A stretch of 64,000 nt of DNA from Enterobacteriaceae bacterium RIT693 (GTDB lineage: Bacteria > Pseudomonadota > Gammaproteobacteria > Enterobacterales > Enterobacteriaceae), in assembly GCA_009668225.1 (NCBI GenBank), contig WJYK01000009.1:1-64000 (forward strand). Reading direction: 5' to 3'. Position numbers and translations under genes: made by a program. The first letter of the stretch is position 1; every line of letters begins with the position of its first letter. The notes beneath the pieces were generated by a model. The model searched no databases. It was not told where the DNA came from and saw only the letters and a list, made by a program, of their open reading frames with translations. Shown here in pieces: positions 1 to 8,869 of this stretch.

Positions 1-2051
1 CGTTAGCGATTTCCTTCTTTATTGCAGGTAATGCTTTCGCTACAGAAAATATAACTCTGGATATGTATCGTCAGCTGCTTCCTAAAAACACTGCGGGGCA
101 AGTTGATTATGATTTACATCTCTCTGATAAATTATCTCTGCCTTACCACTGTAATATAAAAAAAGATAATGAAGGCCGTTTTGAAATTGACCTGGGCAGT
201 TGTGAACATTACAGCCTGGACTGGAAAAAAGAGCGTGCCGGGCTCGTCAATCTAAGTTTGTCTGGTGACCCCTCTGGGGAAAAAATAACTGAACACAAAC
301 TGTGGGCAATGGCGTTTGCACAGGCATATGTCAGTACCATGATTCAAATGCAATACGGTTTGGGGAAGGAGAACGGAACCTTTGATCTTCATCGTCCATT
401 TGGCAGCGGTGAAAGTTTTGGCAACTATTTTTCCCGTAATATGGGGCCGAACTATTTTGTCTCTAAAGGGCTACAGGAGAGTTCATTAGGCCGGGATTTA
501 CCTGCCCCGGCAGATGAAGGTGATGATGGTGTTTTACAGATTGAGTATCCAGGGAGCGCATGGAGTGAGTTACAGGGGTCTGGCGGCGGCGGTTTCCCGC
601 GTATTTTTGGTACCATGCAGCCTAAAAAAATACTCGATTCTTTCTCTGGCCCTGCACGCAATATTATCGGCTCTGCGGTGACCAGCGGTTTCTACAATGG
701 CTCCGTTATTGGGATTAATACCGGGTCTCTACCATGGGATAAAGATAAAACAGGCACTCAGGTTCGCATTCATGAATTTATTCAGGGTAGCCAGGATAAA
801 GATGCGCTCTCTATGGTCATGAGCTATATGTACAACCGCGGTCCTTATTCGGTTAAAGAACTGCTGCTTAAAAGTGAGCAGAGCTTCAACCACTGTATGG
901 CGCAGCAGGACCACCTGGAAAGCGACCCCGCTTGCTTTGTTCAGCTCAATGACTTCGGCACCCGCTACATTCGCCAGATCCCTTATGTTACGCAACTGCT
1001 CAATGAGGCAGGGAAAAAGCCGGAACACCATTACGATACAGACCTGAACCGCAGGGATATCAGTAACTATATCGATCTGTTAGCGCGGTATGGTTTTTAC
1101 AGCAAAAAAGAGATAGAGAAAGCTAAGCCTGCGGCGATGACGAGATTTGATGAAATGCAGAAAAACGGTTCGATTTCCTACGCGCACGATTTTGGTAAAG
1201 TCCTTGAAACACTGATGGTCCAGCTTCCGGTGACACAATTCTCAGAGAAGTCGGCTATTGATGAGTCTCTGATTTCCACGCTGACTAACGCAGATGAAAA
1301 ACGCCTGTTTCTCTCGGTTGCCGATAATGTCGGTACCATTATTTCTCACGACTGGCTTGAGCCGGGACACAAAATTGCCCTGATGCCGGGCAGCAAGGTT
1401 CAACAGGCGGTTTATGAAAATGCCGCTGGTCATGACTGCGCGACGGCCATTCAGGACCAGATTGAGGGAATGGGGGGGAACGGACCGGCTCACCTGACCT
1501 TAAAAATGATGGATGGCCAGTGTCAGGTAAACCAGGTCAGTGAAGAGGAAGCGCAAAAGCCGGTGGCCGTGGCGGGGGATAATTTCACGGTGCTTGCCAG
1601 GAATGTCTCAGCGGGCTATGAGCTGAACGGGCTGGCAAGTCAGAATGCCGAGACGTTCAAATGGACAATCGTCAAAGGCCAGAAGCACTTCTGGTTGCAG
1701 GAAGCCGAAGGCAGCGAGTGGGTGAGCGAGATTAACCAGCCAAAGGCCAGGGCGCTCATTCCGGCGAATACCACCGGTGAGGTCACCTACCGTCTGACGG
1801 TCACCAATAAGAACGGGCAAACCGACACCAGTGACATCACGGTAACGGTAAAGGATGAACACGCCAAACCTGATGAAGCAGCGTGGGACAGCCGTACTAC
1901 CTATGATAAACCGTGCCAAAAGGTCACCTACAATGGCAGCAGTTGGATGAACGGTTGGTGGACTCAGGGGGAGGCTCCAGGGAGCGATGGGGAGCATGGC
2001 GTCTGGCGAAAAGCTGGTTCAGACAACATGCATGGCGCCTGTAAAAAATAG
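1..2051 (+). CDS. Secreted lysozyme-like protein with C-terminal chitin-binding module (5' partial)
   Basis: The open frame runs from the window edge (first full codon at 3), so the true start is upstream. Codons 3-45 read as the end of a signal peptide with a cleavage site after AFA. The later in-frame ATG at 63 is therefore not the start. Counting from that ATG, residues 136-145 (GLQESSLGRD), 156-160 (GVLQI) and about 258-266 (MYNRGPYSV) recall the E-S-S, G-x-x-Q-I and Y-N-x-G-P signatures of lysozyme/transglycosylase-fold (GH23-like) enzymes, with E139 as a candidate catalytic acid. Residues about 500-600 look like an Ig/PKD-type beta domain. Residues about 605-650, with WWTQGEAPG, match the CBM5/12 chitin-binding module. 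A secreted chitin- or peptidoglycan-active protein is inferred; the catalytic assignment is tentative and the binding module is firm. Confidence 0.75.
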   Translation, partial: LAISFFIAGNAFATENITLDMYRQLLPKNTAGQVDYDLHLSDKLSLPYHCNIKKDNEGRFEIDLGSCEHYSLDWKKERAGLVNLSLSGDPSGEKITEHKLWAMAFAQAYVSTMIQMQYGLGKENGTFDLHRPFGSGESFGNYFSRNMGPNYFVSKGLQESSLGRDLPAPADEGDDGVLQIEYPGSAWSELQGSGGGGFPRIFGTMQPKKILDSFSGPARNIIGSAVTSGFYNGSVIGINTGSLPWDKDKTGTQVRIHEFIQGSQDKDALSMVMSYMYNRGPYSVKELLLKSEQSFNHCMAQQDHLESDPACFVQLNDFGTRYIRQIPYVTQLLNEAGKKPEHHYDTDLNRRDISNYIDLLARYGFYSKKEIEKAKPAAMTRFDEMQKNGSISYAHDFGKVLETLMVQLPVTQFSEKSAIDESLISTLTNADEKRLFLSVADNVGTIISHDWLEPGHKIALMPGSKVQQAVYENAAGHDCATAIQDQIEGMGGNGPAHLTLKMMDGQCQVNQVSEEEAQKPVAVAGDNFTVLARNVSAGYELNGLASQNAETFKWTIVKGQKHFWLQEAEGSEWVSEINQPKARALIPANTTGEVTYRLTVTNKNGQTDTSDITVTVKDEHAKPDEAAWDSRTTYDKPCQKVTYNGSSWMNGWWTQGEAPGSDGEHGVWRKAGSDNMHGACKK

Positions 2052-2080
2052 TCTGCCGCAATTGAAACGTGGTGTGTAAA

Positions 2081-2115
2081 AACCTTCTTCTCAGGCCGTG
2101 GCCTGAGAAGAGGTT
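2081..2115 (-). terminator. Intrinsic terminator between convergent genes
   Basis: An inverted repeat (CTTCTCAGGCC, loop GT, GGCCTGAGAAG, extended by AACC/GGTT with one bulged base) lies between the secreted-protein gene and the acyltransferase. Read on the minus strand, the stem is followed by TTTTT, so it fits best as the terminator of the leftward acyltransferase gene. Confidence 0.75.
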
Positions 2116-2129
2116 ACTTTCCGTCGTGC

Positions 2130-3833
2130 CTACAGGTGTATTCCAACGTACCGCTCATAGCGGCTCTTTTTCAGGAACGTTAAATCAACCAATACCAGTC
2201 CATCAACGCAATTATTGAAGGCAGGATCGCTGCCGAAATCGATAAACTGCACGCCGCCCGGTTCGCAGAGTTCTGAATATTGTTTATAAAGCGTTGGAAT
2301 GCCACAGCCGAGGTTGCTAAGCAGGGATTTTAAGCGCGTAAGATCTTCACCGTAGTCTTCGCCTTTAAACTGCGCCAGCACATCGGGGAGGCTTGCCGGG
2401 AAGGGACTACGGGAACAGGCAAGCGTATGGCTCGCCGGGAACCATAAGCGGTAAAATGCGACCAGCAGATCGCGCGCATCCGGCGGCAGACCGCCAGAAA
2501 TAGACACCGGGCCGAACAGATAGCGATACTGCGGGTAACGGGCGAGGTAAGCGCCAATACCCGACCAAAGATAGTCCAGGCCACGTCGGCCCCAGTAGCG
2601 AGGCTGAATAAAGCTGCGCCCAAGTTCAATGCCGTGCTGCAGGACAGCCTCCATTTTCTCGTCGTAGCGGAATAAGCTGTGGCTGTACAGCCCGTTTACG
2701 CCGCGTTTTTCAAGCTGCTGCGCGGTAGGTATAAAGCGGTAAGCACCAACAATCTCCAAATCCTGTTCATCCCAGAGGATCAAATGCAGGTAATCATCAT
2801 CATACCGATCGAGATCCCGACGTTTACCGCCCCCTTCCCCTACGGCGCGGAAAGCAATTTCTCGTAGCCGACCCAGCTCACGCAGCAGCGGAGCCTCTTC
2901 CTTTGAGTCGCGGCGCTGCCAAAGATAAATCATTTTATCGTCGGCGGTGCGGCCCAGACACTCCGCTTTTGCCAGCTCCCGGCGCAGCGTTGCCCGGTCT
3001 TCCGCTCGGGCAATTGCGCTTTCCGTCGTGAACTTGCCTGACAGGCCTTTACCCAGCCGTTGAACATGCTGGCGGCATTTTTTCGCCAGCTCGCGCGGGA
3101 TCTGCTGTGGGTTATGCCAGCTTTCCCAGGGAATGCGCTGGCCTAACGTGACCGGGAGGGTGGAGTTGCGGCGGCGGAACATTTGCTGCATCAGCAGCAG
3201 CATAGGCAACGCCGGGGAAATCATCGCGCTGGCGTAAAACAGCATGCTGTTATGGGCATGAATAAAGGCTGGCAGCAGCGGTACGCGGTATTTCGCCGCA
3301 AGTTTAATAAAGCCGGTGTGCCAGTGCCCGTCGGCAATGCCCTGGCGAGTCAGACGAGACACTTCGCCCGCAGGGAAGAAGATCAGCACGCCGCCGTTTT
3401 GCAACTGTTGCTCCATCAGGACAAAGGAAGATTTCGGCGTACGCCCGTTGATATTGTCTACCGGGATAAACAGCGAACTCAGCGGTTCGAGATGATTAAG
3501 CAGGCGGTTGGTCACCACTTTGACATCACGGCGAACGCGGGAAACGGCGTACAGCAGCGCCAGCCCATCAAGGGTGCCGGTTGGGTGGTTGGCCATCATC
3601 ACTACGGGGCCGCTTTCGGGGATGTTTTCTAATTCTCGGGGAGAGATATTGCAGCGGATGTGTAGGTGGTCAAGGACTTGTTCGATCATATCCAGCCCGC
3701 GAAGGTGTGGATGGTTTTCGGCAAAGGCCTGAAATTCTTCCTCATGCAGCAGGCGTCTTAACAGGTTTTTTTGCCAGGGCGCAGGACTTGCCTGAGGCCA
3801 AAGGTCGTCAAGTACGTTATCGAGACTAAACAT
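2130..3833 (-). CDS. olsF: OlsF-like bifunctional acyltransferase (PlsC + GNAT)
   Basis: 567 residues. The N-terminal half is a PlsC-type O-acyltransferase with the H-x4-D motif in ANHPTGTLDG and a downstream FFPAGEVSR block. The C-terminal half (about 290-560) resembles the OlsB/hemolysin-type GNAT N-acyltransferases (RYDDDYLHLILWD region). This fusion is the architecture of OlsF, which makes ornithine lipids from ornithine and acyl-ACP at the inner membrane; substrate here is inferred from architecture only. The ATG at 3833 is preferred over one nine codons upstream because AGAGGAG sits six bases before it. The gene stands alone, converging with its left neighbour and divergent from the peptide transporter. 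Confidence 0.7.
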   Translation of the reverse strand: MFSLDNVLDDLWPQASPAPWQKNLLRRLLHEEEFQAFAENHPHLRGLDMIEQVLDHLHIRCNISPRELENIPESGPVVMMANHPTGTLDGLALLYAVSRVRRDVKVVTNRLLNHLEPLSSLFIPVDNINGRTPKSSFVLMEQQLQNGGVLIFFPAGEVSRLTRQGIADGHWHTGFIKLAAKYRVPLLPAFIHAHNSMLFYASAMISPALPMLLLMQQMFRRRNSTLPVTLGQRIPWESWHNPQQIPRELAKKCRQHVQRLGKGLSGKFTTESAIARAEDRATLRRELAKAECLGRTADDKMIYLWQRRDSKEEAPLLRELGRLREIAFRAVGEGGGKRRDLDRYDDDYLHLILWDEQDLEIVGAYRFIPTAQQLEKRGVNGLYSHSLFRYDEKMEAVLQHGIELGRSFIQPRYWGRRGLDYLWSGIGAYLARYPQYRYLFGPVSISGGLPPDARDLLVAFYRLWFPASHTLACSRSPFPASLPDVLAQFKGEDYGEDLTRLKSLLSNLGCGIPTLYKQYSELCEPGGVQFIDFGSDPAFNNCVDGLVLVDLTFLKKSRYERYVGIHL

Positions 3834-4253
3834 ATTCGCTCCTCTTACCGTTCTGCGCACGACGGTAGAAGATCAATATGAAAATTGCGTGTCAGCGAGG
3901 TGACGTTTCAGGGATTCGGCAGGCCGAAAGAGCCTGCGTTGATTTTTTATCCTCGCTGCATAGGGAGATGGGCAAATAGCGCGTTTTTGGGCTTGGGTGA
4001 CAGAGTAAACCCTGACGAATAGTAGGTAAAATCGAGTTATTGCATGAAAGAAAGTAAGTTTTATTTAATTTATTGTTTTTAATGGTATTTATTTGAAGTG
4101 TTCGGTTGTTTTGCTGTCAAGCATTAAGCACATTTAATGAAAGTTTTATCGCGTAAAATGAGAGTTAAATCGACTTTTAATCTAAAAAACACTAATTATG
4201 CAATAAACTTGCTCTACCCCTTGCTGATTTTTCGACGATCTACGCTAAAGTAG
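3834..4253. other. AT-rich intergenic region between olsF-like and POT genes
   Basis: About 420 bases upstream of two divergent genes. It is clearly more AT-rich than the flanking genes and holds no convincing ORF. It should contain both promoters. TTGCTG at 4221 with CTAAAG at 4245 is a weak candidate for the rightward promoter; nothing stronger was recognised. Confidence 0.5.
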
Positions 4254-4319
4254 CCGCCGCTGGCGGAATGCCAGCCTATGACTAAAAAGCAGCAACAGAA
4301 CGCCGGGAGCGGCGTTTTT
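4254..4319 (+). promoter_or_regulatory. Attenuator-like leader of the POT transporter gene
   Basis: Two overlapping, mutually exclusive hairpins are visible: CCGCC-GCT-GGCGG (4254-4266) and CTGGC-GGAAT-GCCAG (4260-4274). They are followed by a textbook intrinsic terminator, AACGCCG-GGAG-CGGCGTT plus a T run (4299-4319), which ends 42 bases before the preferred start codon of the transporter. Alternative hairpins followed by a terminator inside a 5' leader suggest conditional termination. The ligand or regulator is unknown. Confidence 0.45.
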
Positions 4320-4361
4320 ATCAACACCGCATCAAAAGAGACAACCTATGGGAGTTCACAG

Positions 4362-5888
4362 ATGAGTCACTCTGCGACGAAAACAAAAACATTTTTCGGG
4401 CATCCGTACCCGTTAAGTTCGCTATTCCTCACCGAAATGTGGGAACGTTTTTCCTTCTACGGGGTTCGCCCGCTGCTCATTCTGTTTATGAGTGCGGCCC
4501 TGCTTCAGGGCGGGATGGGGCTGCCGATCGAGCAGGCTTCCGCGATTGTCGGTATTTTCGCCGGCGGCGTATACATCACCTCTTTACCGGGCGGCTGGTT
4601 GGCCGATAACTGGCTTGGGCAGCGGCGAGCCGTCTGGTATGGGTCGCTTATCATTGCGCTCGGCCACCTCTCGATTGCCCTGTCGGCATTCGTGGGCAAC
4701 ACCTTCTTCTTTGTTGGCCTTCTGCTGATAGTCCTGGGTACCGGGTTGTTCAAAACCTGTATTACCGTGATGGTAGGGACGCTGTACAAAAAAGAAGATA
4801 CCCGCCGCGATGGGGGCTTCTCGCTGTTTTACATGGGCATCAACATGGGGTCGTTTATTGCCCCGCTGATCATCGGCCCGCTGCATGAGAAATACGGCTG
4901 GCACATGGGCTTTGGCCTGGGCGGGTTGGGCATGCTGATTGCCCTGTTCATCTTCCGCTTCTATGCCATTCCGCAAATGCGCCGCTACGATAAAGAAGTC
5001 GGGCTGGACTCCACCTGGAACCGCCCGACGACCGAGCGTAAAAACGTCGGTAAATGGGTAACGCTTGCGATGGTGCTGCTAGCCGGGCTGGTGGTGCTGA
5101 TCGCCAACGGGACAATTCCATTCAACCCGACGGCGATCGCCAAAAGTTCTGCGTACATTATTTCCACCTGCGTGGGCCTCTACTTCCTGTTCATGTTCTT
5201 CTTTGCCGGGCTAACCAGCAGCGAGCGTTCACGCCTGCTGGCCTGCCTGATCCTGCTGGTTGCGGCGGCATTCTTCTGGTCTGCCTTCGAGCAGAAGCCG
5301 ACCTCCTTCAACATCTTTGCGCGCGACTACACCGACCGCCAGATGGGCAGCTTTGAAATCCCGACTATTTGGTTCCAGTCGATCAACGCGCTGTTTATTA
5401 TCCTGCTGGCGCCGGTGTTTAGCTGGTTCTGGCCGTCGCTGGCTAAGCGCAATTTAAATCCGAGCAGCATGACGAAGTTCGTTATCGGCATTTTGTTTGC
5501 GGCGGCAGGTTTTGCGGTAATGATGGCGGCAGCAAACCAGGTGCTGGCGACGCAGAGCGGCGTTTCTCCGTTCTGGCTGGTGGGAAGCATCCTGCTGCTG
5601 ACGTTGGGCGAGCTTTGCCTTAGCCCGATTGGCCTGGCAACCATGACGTTGCTGGCGCCGCAGAAAATGCGCGGCCAGGTGATGGGGCTGTGGTTCTGCG
5701 CCAGCGCGCTGGGCAACCTGGCAGCCGGTATCATGGGCGGGCATATCAAAAAAGACCAGCTTAGCTCGATGCCGGAGCTGTTCTCTCACGTGTCTATCGC
5801 CCTGGTCATCTGCGCCATTGTGCTGGCCGCGCTGATTATTCCGGTGAGAAACATGCTGAGAAATGCGGACGCCAACGAAGCCAAATAA
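4362..5888 (+). CDS. POT/PTR2-family proton-dependent oligopeptide transporter
   Basis: 508 residues from the ATG at 4362, which has GGGAG seven bases upstream and gives the usual POT length. The alternative ATG at 4278 would add 28 residues encoded across a terminator hairpin and is disfavoured. The proton-coupling ExxERFxxYG motif is present as EMWERFSFYG near the N-terminus, and about 12-14 hydrophobic segments follow. Family members import di- and tripeptides across the inner membrane. It differs clearly from what I recall of DtpA and has some similarity to DtpC/DtpD-type proteins, so no symbol is given. A strong terminator follows. Confidence 0.88.
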   Translation: MSHSATKTKTFFGHPYPLSSLFLTEMWERFSFYGVRPLLILFMSAALLQGGMGLPIEQASAIVGIFAGGVYITSLPGGWLADNWLGQRRAVWYGSLIIALGHLSIALSAFVGNTFFFVGLLLIVLGTGLFKTCITVMVGTLYKKEDTRRDGGFSLFYMGINMGSFIAPLIIGPLHEKYGWHMGFGLGGLGMLIALFIFRFYAIPQMRRYDKEVGLDSTWNRPTTERKNVGKWVTLAMVLLAGLVVLIANGTIPFNPTAIAKSSAYIISTCVGLYFLFMFFFAGLTSSERSRLLACLILLVAAAFFWSAFEQKPTSFNIFARDYTDRQMGSFEIPTIWFQSINALFIILLAPVFSWFWPSLAKRNLNPSSMTKFVIGILFAAAGFAVMMAAANQVLATQSGVSPFWLVGSILLLTLGELCLSPIGLATMTLLAPQKMRGQVMGLWFCASALGNLAAGIMGGHIKKDQLSSMPELFSHVSIALVICAIVLAALIIPVRNMLRNADANEAK

Positions 5889-5905
5889 CGGCTTTTAAGC
5901 ATCTC

Positions 5906-5940
5906 GCCCGGTAACCTTCTGCGGGTTACCGGGCTTTTTT
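5906..5940 (+). terminator. Intrinsic terminator after POT transporter
   Basis: An 11-bp perfect stem GCCCGGTAACC / GGTTACCGGGC with a 7-base loop is followed by six T residues, 18 bases after the transporter stop codon. Confidence 0.93.
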
Positions 5941-5998
5941 ATTTCCGGTTTTTGCGACTGCCCGTCGGTCAAACGGCTTGCCGTTTCCCCTCGTGGAC

Positions 5999-7267
5999 TT
6001 AGTAACTGTACTTCTTATCCAGGACACGGCTGGTCGTATAGGCTCCGGCGGCGCACAGCAGCGCAGGGGCAAAATAGCTGTGATCCATATGGGTGAACTC
6101 CATTACCAGCGCTACGGCGGTGACCGGCATCTGCATCGAAGCGGCCAAAAACGCGGCCCCGCCGACCAGCGCGAAGCTGCCCACGTCTCCACCCGGGAAG
6201 ACAAACTGCCAGACCGCCGCCAGCAGCAGGCTAAGCAGCGCACCCACCGTTAAGCCCGGCGTCAACAGGCCGCCCTCGGCGCCGCCGCGCAGGACGGCGA
6301 GGATCACCAGCATCTTCAGCGCCAGCAGTATTGCAGCGTTGTCAACGTTCAGGCCGTTGCTGATGGCCAGCTGCATCGGACCTTTGCCGTTCCCCGGCAG
6401 CTGCGGGAACCACAGGCTTAGCGCGGCCAGTATCGCAAAGGCCAACAGGCAAAAGACCGGCATCTGCCAGTTGGTTTTTACCTGAGTTCTCACTTTGGTT
6501 GTCGCTTTGCGAAACAGCCAGGCGGCATAGCCGAGCAGAGGGCTTGCCACAATAGCCCAGCCGATAAACGCGTGGGGAAGCGCAAAAGAGGTGAAGTGGT
6601 ACTGCGATTCATCCCCCAGCCCAAGCGTCGCAATCCAGGCCGCCGCCGCAGAGGTGATGACCGCCGCCAGCGCTTTCTCCCAGCTAAACGAAAGCAGCAG
6701 CACTTCCAGCGTGAAAAGGGCCCCGGCGAGGGGAACGTTATACACAGCGGCCAGGCCAGCACCTGCGCCGCAGGCAATCAGCGTTCGGGTTTCGTCCGGC
6801 TGCAGGCTGAACTTCCTCGCGAGCAGCCCCGCCGCCAGCGCGCCCATTTCCCGAGGCGCAACTTCACGCCCCAGAGGTGAACCGAGCGCGACGGTGACAA
6901 TTTGCAGTAAGGCATGAATCGTGGTGGTGCCCGTAGGCATTGGCACGGCAGGGTTCGCTACGGCGGCGGCAATAGACACTCTTTTCTTGCCATAACGCGC
7001 CAGCAGCCACCAGCCAAATCCGGCAACGGCGCCGCCGCCAAGAATCGCGGCTACCCGGCGCAGATACGAGGCGTCTGTGACGCCCTGAAGAAACGTCTCG
7101 CTCCCCACCAGCTGGTCGATGCTGTAGCCGAAAGCCAGATGCTGTATAGCGTGTAAAATTAGCGCGAGAAGCATGCCTGCTATGCCGGCGAAGATACCGG
7201 TAAGTACGACAGCAACCAGGCGCACAAGGTAGTTTTTAGCGTCAGCCTGTTCAGTTTGCTGGGTCAT
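5999..7267 (-). CDS. ClC-family chloride channel/antiporter
   Basis: 422 residues, polytopic inner-membrane protein. The segment GSPLGREVAPRE corresponds to the GxEGP-type selectivity filter with its gating glutamate, and a glycine-rich repeat (GAGAGLAAVYNVPLAGALF) matches the family fold. ClC proteins move chloride or exchange it for protons, often in acid response. The start at 7267 is chosen because AAGGAT lies about six bases upstream; the ATG at 7321 has no ribosome binding site. The sequence is not close to E. coli ClcA or ClcB as I remember them, so no symbol is assigned. Confidence 0.82.
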   Translation of the reverse strand: MTQQTEQADAKNYLVRLVAVVLTGIFAGIAGMLLALILHAIQHLAFGYSIDQLVGSETFLQGVTDASYLRRVAAILGGGAVAGFGWWLLARYGKKRVSIAAAVANPAVPMPTGTTTIHALLQIVTVALGSPLGREVAPREMGALAAGLLARKFSLQPDETRTLIACGAGAGLAAVYNVPLAGALFTLEVLLLSFSWEKALAAVITSAAAAWIATLGLGDESQYHFTSFALPHAFIGWAIVASPLLGYAAWLFRKATTKVRTQVKTNWQMPVFCLLAFAILAALSLWFPQLPGNGKGPMQLAISNGLNVDNAAILLALKMLVILAVLRGGAEGGLLTPGLTVGALLSLLLAAVWQFVFPGGDVGSFALVGGAAFLAASMQMPVTAVALVMEFTHMDHSYFAPALLCAAGAYTTSRVLDKKYSY

Positions 7268-7389
7268 GTCGGGATCCTTAACGCGGGGAAAACTGGATGA
7301 TAAGGGAGAAGAATTAAACATTTAGTATAAATGTAGCATTCATCCCGCGTGAATCATCCCGTCCTTTTCCGGCGCAAAATCCCTCATCC

Positions 7390-8739
7390 TCAGCGCGCTT
7401 TCTGGCACGCGGCTATCAGCATGCCTGCCACAGCAGCACCGCACAGCAACCGGAAGGCCGTAGCCCAGTCGCCCATATCAGGGGCCTGCCCGAGAACAAC
7501 CGAGAGGACCGCCAGCATCATTGCCCCCGCCATATACTGGCTGGTGGCCATCAGCGCGCTGGCGCGTCCCTGCTGGGCGAGCGGAGTGGCTGAAAGACCG
7601 ACGGCGAACATCGCGGGGAAAATTAACCCGTGGCCAATCCCGCTGAGCGCAATCCCGCCGATGAAGACCGCAGACAGCGGCGACGCTAAGCCGACGGAAA
7701 TCAGCCACAGCCCCAGCGCCGAACAGGCGAACCCGGCGGCCAATACGGTTGCGTTGGCGTAGCGGGCGGTCAGGCGGGTATACAGCGCATTGCCCGCCAC
7801 GATCAGCAGCGCGAGCGGCGTGAACATCAGCCCGGTGGTGACGGCATCCTGCTGCAAAGTCTGCTGCCAAAGTAGGGTCATGGCGTAAAACTGGCTGCCA
7901 ACGCTTGCCATATAGCAGGCGCTGCTGAGCCAGCCTGTTTGCAAGCCCGGCAGGGTGCGAAGCGAGCGGGCCAGTAATGGCTGAGGCGCATAGCGCTCGT
8001 GCAGGATAAACAAGACTCCCATGGCAACGGCGATGCGGTTAGCCAGATAGTCGGCCTGCCCGGTTTCGCCATAGCGCATCAGCGCCCATACCAGCGCTCC
8101 GGCGGCGAAACAGCCCACCAGCGAACCCACACCCGGTCGCTGCGCTTCACCTTGTGGGCCGAGCGGTAAATAATCCCGGCGAACCAGCCAGAGTGCGATA
8201 AGTCCCGGCGGCACGTTAATAAAGAAAATGGTTCGCCAGTCCAGCGCGGCCAGTATGCCGCCCAGCATTACGCCCGCGACAAGCCCAAGGGCGCCGATAG
8301 CGCTCCAGATTGCCAGCGCCCGCCGATGCGCCTCACCGTGGAACCGCTGCGCCATCAGCGCCAGAACCGCAGGCTGCAGCAAGGCCGCCGCCATCCCTTG
8401 CCCGCAGCGGGCGGCGAGCAACAGCGTGCCGTTTTGCGCCAGCCCGCCCAGCGCCGAAGAGAGCAAAAATAGCGCCATACCAAGGCTGAACATGCGGCGA
8501 GCGCCCAGCCGGTCACACAGACTGCCGCCTGCAAGCAAAAGCGCGGCAAACGTCAGGCCATAGAGAGAGACAACCCACTGCATCTCGCTGAGTGAAAGGT
8601 TCAGATCCTGCGCCAGCGTCGGCAGCGCGACGTAAACAATCGCATAGTCCAGCGCGATCAGCGCCTGCGCTATTCCCGGCGCGAACAAAGCGCTATAGCG
8701 CCCGGAGGCGGCGGCGGGTATCGCATGAGTTTGTGTCAT
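7390..8739 (-). CDS. MFS drug:H+ antiporter, DHA2 type
   Basis: 449 residues with about 14 hydrophobic segments, typical of the 14-TM DHA2 exporters. The N-terminal LALDYAIVYVALPTL-type helix with a conserved Asp and the cytoplasmic loop GGSLCDRLGARR (motif A) are diagnostic. AGGAAA precedes the ATG by seven bases. It is divergent from a LysR regulator gene that very likely controls it. Substrate is unknown. Confidence 0.85.
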   Translation of the reverse strand: MTQTHAIPAAASGRYSALFAPGIAQALIALDYAIVYVALPTLAQDLNLSLSEMQWVVSLYGLTFAALLLAGGSLCDRLGARRMFSLGMALFLLSSALGGLAQNGTLLLAARCGQGMAAALLQPAVLALMAQRFHGEAHRRALAIWSAIGALGLVAGVMLGGILAALDWRTIFFINVPPGLIALWLVRRDYLPLGPQGEAQRPGVGSLVGCFAAGALVWALMRYGETGQADYLANRIAVAMGVLFILHERYAPQPLLARSLRTLPGLQTGWLSSACYMASVGSQFYAMTLLWQQTLQQDAVTTGLMFTPLALLIVAGNALYTRLTARYANATVLAAGFACSALGLWLISVGLASPLSAVFIGGIALSGIGHGLIFPAMFAVGLSATPLAQQGRASALMATSQYMAGAMMLAVLSVVLGQAPDMGDWATAFRLLCGAAVAGMLIAACQKAR

Positions 8740-8764
8740 AGGCGTTTCCTGCTATTTTCTTTTA

Positions 8765-8801
8765 GATGAATCATTTTCATCAGTTAATGTGCATAGGTAA
8801 C
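8765..8801. promoter_or_regulatory. Candidate LysR operators between MFS and lysR
   Basis: A perfect inverted repeat GATGAA-TCATT-TTCATC (8765-8781) and a second LysR-like T-N11-A pattern, GTTA...TAAC (8783-8801), sit in the 130-base divergent spacer. LysR-type regulators usually bind one such dyad near their own promoter and regulate the divergent gene. Confidence 0.5.
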
Positions 8802-8869
8802 AGGCTACGCCTTTATTTATGGTGCAATCAAAATCATATTATTCAGCAAGAGATGAGTTAAATTCATTC

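Noticed and set aside
4278-4361. An upstream ATG for the POT transporter
   Set aside because: The extra 28 codons span an intrinsic terminator hairpin, while ATG 4362 has a ribosome binding site and gives the family length.
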